Assembly: GCA_964020975.1 (NCBI GenBank)
Contig: OZ026616.1
Location: forward strand, 84,010,268-84,074,267
Direction: 5' to 3'
DNA: 64,000 bases
From: Hermodice carunculata
Taxonomy: Eukaryota > Annelida > Polychaeta > Eunicida > Amphinomidae
The position numbers were made by a program, and so were the translations under genes. Of this stretch, positions 59,475 to 64,000 are shown piece by piece. The stretch's first letter is position 1, and every line of letters starts with the position of its first letter. The notes below the pieces were generated by a model that saw only the letters and a program-made list of their open reading frames with translations, made no database searches and had not been told where the DNA came from.

Positions 59475-59545
59475 AGCATTTGAGACGTGCCACAGTGATT
59501 TCTGATCTGCATTCTGACTTTCACAAATAACTGCAAAACAACAAG
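59475..59545 (+). other. Candidate 71-nt exon, probably untranslated
   Basis: Plus strand: a 12-14 T tract followed by CATTTCAG precedes 71 nt ending AACAACAAG, followed by the donor GTAAGTAAAG. Both sites fit the spliceosomal consensus very well. All three frames contain a stop (two early, the third as HLRRATVISDLHSDFHK then TAA). It would therefore have to be a UTR exon, a non-coding RNA exon or the last coding exon before a 3' UTR intron. Confidence 0.45.
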
Positions 59546-59781
59546 GTAAGTAAAGCACACTTCCTGCAACTTCTACTGCCACCTCGGGAAGAAGGATAAA
59601 ATAAAAAATGGGGGCAAAACAGCATCACTTCTGTAGATTTTAGTATCCATTTTTCATCAGAAACAGGATGTTACTTTATTATCAATGTTTGATATTTTTA
59701 TGGCAATGTTTCCTTGTTCTAGTGGAGGCATCAATAATCAACGGGTGCACACATTGACATGTACTCATAGAAAATTTACTT

Positions 59782-59788
59782 GTAGTAA

Positions 59789-59823
<35 letters not shown>

Positions 59824-59840
59824 GTAGTAGTAGTAGTAGT
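59782..59840 (+). repeat. (TAG)n microsatellite
   Basis: About 19 TAG/GTA units with one TATTAG interruption. Confidence 0.95.
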
Positions 59841-60058
59841 TCAGTGTTCCCTTGATCAATGTACAAAAAGTCATGAGGCATTTAGTAGTTCAATGTCCCA
59901 CTGCTCAGCCAATAAAAAAGTTCTTGTAGTGTAGTACAATGTATACTGTTTTCTGATTCAATCCCCTTAAATCAATGACCAAAAAAACTTGGATGCCTGT
60001 GATACAAGATTCAGTATAGGGTTTACCAGTTTAGAGTTCCTTTGGTTTGATCAATAGA

Positions 60059-60264
60059 GGCTACTGCACCACCCAGTGTGCCATGTGACCCAATGACCCC
60101 GGTCTACATGTAGCTGCTGGGACAGTTTGGGGACACTGACAACGGACGGAGTAAAGTGTAAAATGAACTAAACCATTACAACTAAAAAAATTGCTCCCTC
60201 CTTTGTCAGTGTCCCCAAGCTGTCCCAGTAGCTACAATGTAGGCCAGGATCAGGTGCAGTAGCC
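60059..60264. mobile_element. MITE with ~80-bp inverted repeats
   Basis: GGCTACTGCACC...CTACATGTAGCTGCTGGG / ACAGTTTGGGGACACTGACAA pairs with TTGTCAGTGTCCCCAAGC / TGTCCCAGTAGCTACAATGTAG...GGTGCAGTAGCC. Arms of ~80 bp surround a ~45-nt AT-rich centre. The left arm has a ~10-nt extra segment near 60075. No coding capacity and no clear target duplication. Confidence 0.75.
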
Positions 60265-60760
60265 CCTTCAAGACGTTTGAATTTATGGTAAAGCATTTAT
60301 TTCTCTCGCAGTTCTCAAAGCAAAGGACAATGTTCTCAAACATGATAAGCATGTGTGTGGAAGTGACAATGAATCAGATTTTTTACCTGGTCCATAATTT
60401 TGCATAGGTTAAACTCTGGTGATATACATTTCCTATTTACTTGATATACTACTCTAAAAAGGGCCAATGTCATCTTAACATCATAAAGCATGCATATACT
60501 AGATTTAACAACAAAAGTACAATGTATATTGATTCAGGTCACCTGGTCCAAATATTTTCATAGGTTGACTACAGTGCTTAGCATAGGGATCCAAGATACA
60601 AGGAAACAGATTTTCAATGCAATAACCAGTACATGTCCATGACAGCCTTGAAGCAATGCTCCCACGATATGATATCTTTGTTTCTACATCTATCATTTTC
60701 ACCCCTTATTGTAACCTTTTGTTAGCTACAGAAAAAGTTTTCAGAAGCATCCATTCTGTT

Positions 60761-60952
60761 TTAACTCTCTCAGTGCCAACCACATCTAAAGTCGATCTAC
60801 TAAAGTGAAACTAGTCTGAACTATCATAAGGATCCCAGATTCATATTCCTCATAAAAAAACTTTCATTCAAGTACATGTACCAGCATGCCTCTAGTTACA
60901 GAGAAAACCCATGAATTCAGTAAAAAAAAAAAAATTGCCACTTAAAGAGTTC
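60761..60952 (+). mobile_element. TTAA-MITE, CTCTTTCAG subfamily, hairpin deleted
   Basis: TTAACTCTCTCAGTGCCAAC and the flank CGATCTACTAAAGTGAAACT / TTCAAGTACATGTACCAGCATG match the copies at 16242 and 21918. The hairpin core is gone, replaced by a short A-run before TTGCCACTTAAAGAG. It shows that the flanks can persist without the palindrome. Confidence 0.65.
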
Positions 60953-63300
60953 GTAGTCATTGTTGCAGACAATGTACCCATTCAAGGTGTCCATACACAT
61001 AAATGGAGTTATTTTAGCTGTGAATAAAGAGGGCCATTTAACAGGAACGCTGAGCAAGAGAGTTCAGCGATACTCACAATGTCAGCTGGTCCACAGCTTT
61101 TCACATTCTTACATTGTTTAACAGTAGTGAGTTGTCTTCACCAAATATAAGGTACATTTGAAGACAGGCATCTACCATCACAACAAGCATGTAGGCCTAC
61201 AGGAATTCATGGCTGCAAGACAAGCTGGATGGTTTCCTGCTGATGACCCATTGATAAATTCATTTGGCTGTTAAAGCCTTGACTTTTTAAAAATTGTTTG
61301 CATCAAATGTGATAATATTGATTAATTAAGGTATAGGCTTAGACAAAGAGAGTTACTTTATTGGATATGTGGCATAGGGAGATTGAATTGTGGTCTTTTA
61401 TTAATTGTTTGTTTTTTGTTTTTTGTTTTTAATCTACTACATGGAGGATATGGCACTGTTGCTCCTGGTTCTACAATATTGCTGATATGACTCAATATAC
61501 ATATGAAATGTCTTCTCTCTGTGGTGAAGTTCACAAACCCTATACCAGCTAGTCATGCATGGATATAGTGAAATATTTTTGAATCTCAAAGTTTCCCCCA
61601 CAATGCAGCACTAACACAGGATATACACCTGAGAAAGGATTGTAATATGGAACCTTCATGTCATAGTACATTATTTCATTTTGTATATAATACGGAATAG
61701 CAAGAATAAGAGGTTCCTGTGGCCTTTAATACTGTAGCAGGCACTTTAATAAGGAGGACCAGAGTTATGTTTACCCATTACAGTGTAACTCCCATTGTAA
61801 TTTGACACTTAAAAACTTAAAAAAAATCCCTTCATACTGAGACATCTATTCTTTATGGTAAATCTAGGTGTGTAACGTAAAATAATTTCACATAGATTTC
61901 ATAAGTCTCAAAAGTAACCATAATATTTAATTACTTCAATATACAATCCAATGGGGATATAAAATTGGCCCATAAGAATTTTGTGTATTGGACAGTGTAT
62001 TCAGCTGAACACATGTAAAATTGCTAATTGTTACCTGTTCTATTCTGTCTTCCCTAAAGACATGTATTTCTGGCTTTTTAGCCACATATCAGTGAGAAAG
62101 GTGCAAGTTAAGAAGAGTCAAATCATTACAGAAATTAACCTCTGGTCAAGAGCAATCGTATGAAATCTCTTGATCAGTCAGGACTGGCCCGAAGCTTAGG
62201 GAGGTCCTACTTAACCAGTAGAGCCCTTTAGTGAGTCAAACCTTCTAAGCTCGTACCATTGCACATCTCATAAAAAGAGCTCAAATACAAACACCAATGT
62301 GCCCAATCTGGTAATTAAGTCATTTTCCAATTGCAAGACATGGTGTAACTGCTAAAGCATGACTTGCTCCGTACATTCCAAGCCACTGACCAAGCTTTTG
62401 ATATTCAAGGAACTATACAGTACATGTACACATAAATAAGGGAATAGTATCTTCAAAAGCAGAAAAGGAAAGCTTTCAAGACACTACATGAAGGTGAACA
62501 TTCCACAAATGCATAAACAGAGACAATGTGAATTTAGCAGATGTTTAACTAATCCCTTGAACAGCCAACCGCTAAGTGTGTGTTTTAGATTATTGGATGG
62601 GCCTTTAACATGCAGAGAGATATCACAGGTGTTCTTTGCGTGAATAAAAGATTTACATGGTGGTTACACCGCCTTAGAACCTGCCTTCAGTACTTTTTTT
62701 GATAGCTATGGTAACAGATGTTGATGGTAAGAATGCAGTTTCATTGCATGGTGAGATGTCAACACCTGCTTCGAAAAGTACCTGACTGTAATCTGCACCC
62801 TGCGTGTGGCATACAATGTATCTTCCAGCCAGACAGATACATTGTAACAGAACAACCCATTGATTGTACCTTTTACCTGCACCTTTAAGGATGAACAAAA
62901 CCTTAGGGTCGTACTTGTGGGATCTCTCCCAGATCTATAATGTGGAAGGATTGATCCTAAATCTTTGAGTGACCATCAGCATAAGCAATTTGGCAATACA
63001 CACAAAGTGACCTGTGATAATCAAATCATGTTATTGACAGATTAGATGGTATGCAATTTGACAGCAAGGGAAAATGAAGCCCTTTATTGTATTGCACAGA
63101 CAGAAAGCATATGCTGATTGGTATTGACAACTCAGCACTTTACCTGATTGGTCTGGTGACATGTGACTTCTTTTCATAGTTCAACCATACAGTCCCACCG
63201 TCAATGTGTGGGCACATAGGTCTAAAATGCTACCAGCATTTAATTAAATAGACTGGGATTTTTATAGTCATCACTCTCTATACAACACAAAAGCATTTGA

Positions 63301-63302
<2 letters not shown>
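60953..63302. other. Low-repeat stretch, no gene seen
   Basis: Contains a TGTTTTTTG-type run near 61415 and no recognised transposon. Short frames have no domain character. Confidence 0.3.

Positions 63303-63368
<66 letters not shown>
63303..63368. repeat. (TA)n microsatellite
   Basis: About 32 TA units. Confidence 0.95.
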
Positions 63369-63373
<5 letters not shown>

Positions 63374-63430
63374 TACCACAACTCAGCAGTGGTGGTAACA
63401 GCTTAATACCATTCACTCATTTTATCTATC

Positions 63431-63522
63431 TGTATGTATGTATGTATGTATGTATGTATGTATGTATGTATGTATGTATGTATGTATGTATGTATGTATG
63501 TATGTATGTATGTATGTATGTT
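63431..63522. repeat. (TATG)n microsatellite, tail of a SINE copy
   Basis: About 22 TATG units. On the minus strand it follows directly after the tRNA-like SINE at 63523-63622, so it probably grew from that element's 3' tail. Confidence 0.9.
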
Positions 63523-63622
63523 TATGTTCGGAATGAGTGAGACTCTAACTTGCAACCTCTGGCACCCGTCACCTTGCTGAAATAGAAAATGCACATACCC
63601 ACTTGACCAAATCCATTCTTAA
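63523..63622 (-). mobile_element. tRNA-Leu-like SINE, copy 1
   Basis: Minus strand: A box TTGGTCAAGTGG (~63599-63609), a variable-arm-like GGGTGCCAGAGG, and B box AAGTTAGAGTC (~63541-63550). A long variable arm plus GGTCAAGTGG points to a tRNA-Leu/Ser ancestor. Mutated B box and CATA tail on the minus strand; not a functional tRNA gene. Confidence 0.6.
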
Positions 63623-63763
63623 AAAAGAATTGTTCAATGGAGGTAGTTATGTGTGAGTGCCATATCAACACAGTTACGTCAGCATATGTACTGAGAAGGT
63701 ATTTATTTCCATAATCGGCGACTTAAATCCACCAGCATTACGGAAATGCCGAAAATATATTTT

Positions 63764-63868
63764 CATGTTCAGAAGGAGCGAGACTCGAACTTGCATCCTC
63801 TGGCACCAGTCAACTAGCTGAAATGGGAAATGTACATACCCACTTGACCAAATCCATATTCTTAAAAA
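63764..63868 (-). mobile_element. tRNA-Leu-like SINE, copy 2
   Basis: Same element as copy 1 with better boxes: A TGGTCAAGTGG (63840-63850), B AGTTCGAGTC (63782-63791), and GACTGGTGCCAGAGGATGC as the variable arm. GGATTTGG begins the tRNA-like part. The TATG tract at 63869 abuts its 5' side. Confidence 0.65.
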
Positions 63869-63934
63869 TGTATGTATGTATGTATGTATGTATGTATGTA
63901 TGTATGTATGTATGTATGTATGTATGTATGTATG
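63869..63934. repeat. (TATG)n microsatellite, second tract
   Basis: About 16 TATG units adjoining SINE copy 2, the same motif as at 63431-63522. Confidence 0.95.
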
Positions 63935-64000
63935 CTACAATTGTCCTTTTTCTCTCTCTTATATTAGCTTCATAACTTCTATGTCATGTTCTATGAAAGT

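Overview
This window looks like AT-rich nuclear DNA from a marine invertebrate. I find no prokaryotic gene organisation, no operon, no confident complete protein-coding gene, and no rRNA or canonical tRNA gene. The organism call is inference. It rests on the short palindrome TACATGTA/ACATGTAC recurring across the window, Pearl/HINE-like (Helitron-related) elements of a kind described in bivalves and other marine invertebrates, dispersed LINE pieces, Penelope-type hammerhead ribozymes and abundant simple repeats. I cannot separate a mollusc from an echinoderm, hemichordate or cephalochordate.

Layout. 0-6.2 kb: a TTAA-bounded hairpin element, three related TA-flanked MITEs, a perfect 16-bp-arm palindrome, a long CT tract, a 43-bp degenerate satellite, a TCC/TCA tract, a 143-bp tandem repeat and a GC-rich inverted-repeat element. 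6.2-15 kb: a foldback element full of GAACAAATATTC-like words, a LINE 3' tail, another TTAA MITE, two 54-bp tandem arrays, and a Penelope-like 3' end with a hammerhead ribozyme. 15-26 kb: two Helitron-like (HINE) ends, more TTAA MITEs (one with another MITE nested in it), a poly(A)-tailed insertion with 14-bp target duplications carrying an antisense hammerhead, a long GA tract and a LINE 3' piece. 26-33 kb: one candidate coding exon on the minus strand, a low-repeat stretch, then two adjacent arrays of nucleosome-length monomers with higher-order structure. 33-46 kb: a ~590-bp foldback, a 51-bp tandem array, a ~1.9-kb decayed LINE, a hAT-like MITE and a second LINE interrupted by microsatellite and a tRNA-related SINE. 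46-51 kb: few recognisable repeats. 51-64 kb: a GATATC-rich palindromic repeat, two more LINE pieces, a Helitron-like array carrying a SINE-like insert, a candidate untranslated exon, a long inverted-repeat MITE, and tRNA-Leu-like SINE pieces among TATG and TA tracts.

How it fits together. The window is best read as intronic or intergenic DNA built mostly from non-autonomous transposons. The host-gene signals are short splice-bounded segments: minus-strand candidates at 27130-27322, 14237-14287, 10952-11000 and 56109-56158, and a plus-strand one at 59475-59545. None was assigned to a known protein. The long open frames inside CT/GA, TCC and 51/54-bp arrays come from repeats whose period contains no stop codon, and I do not treat them as genes.
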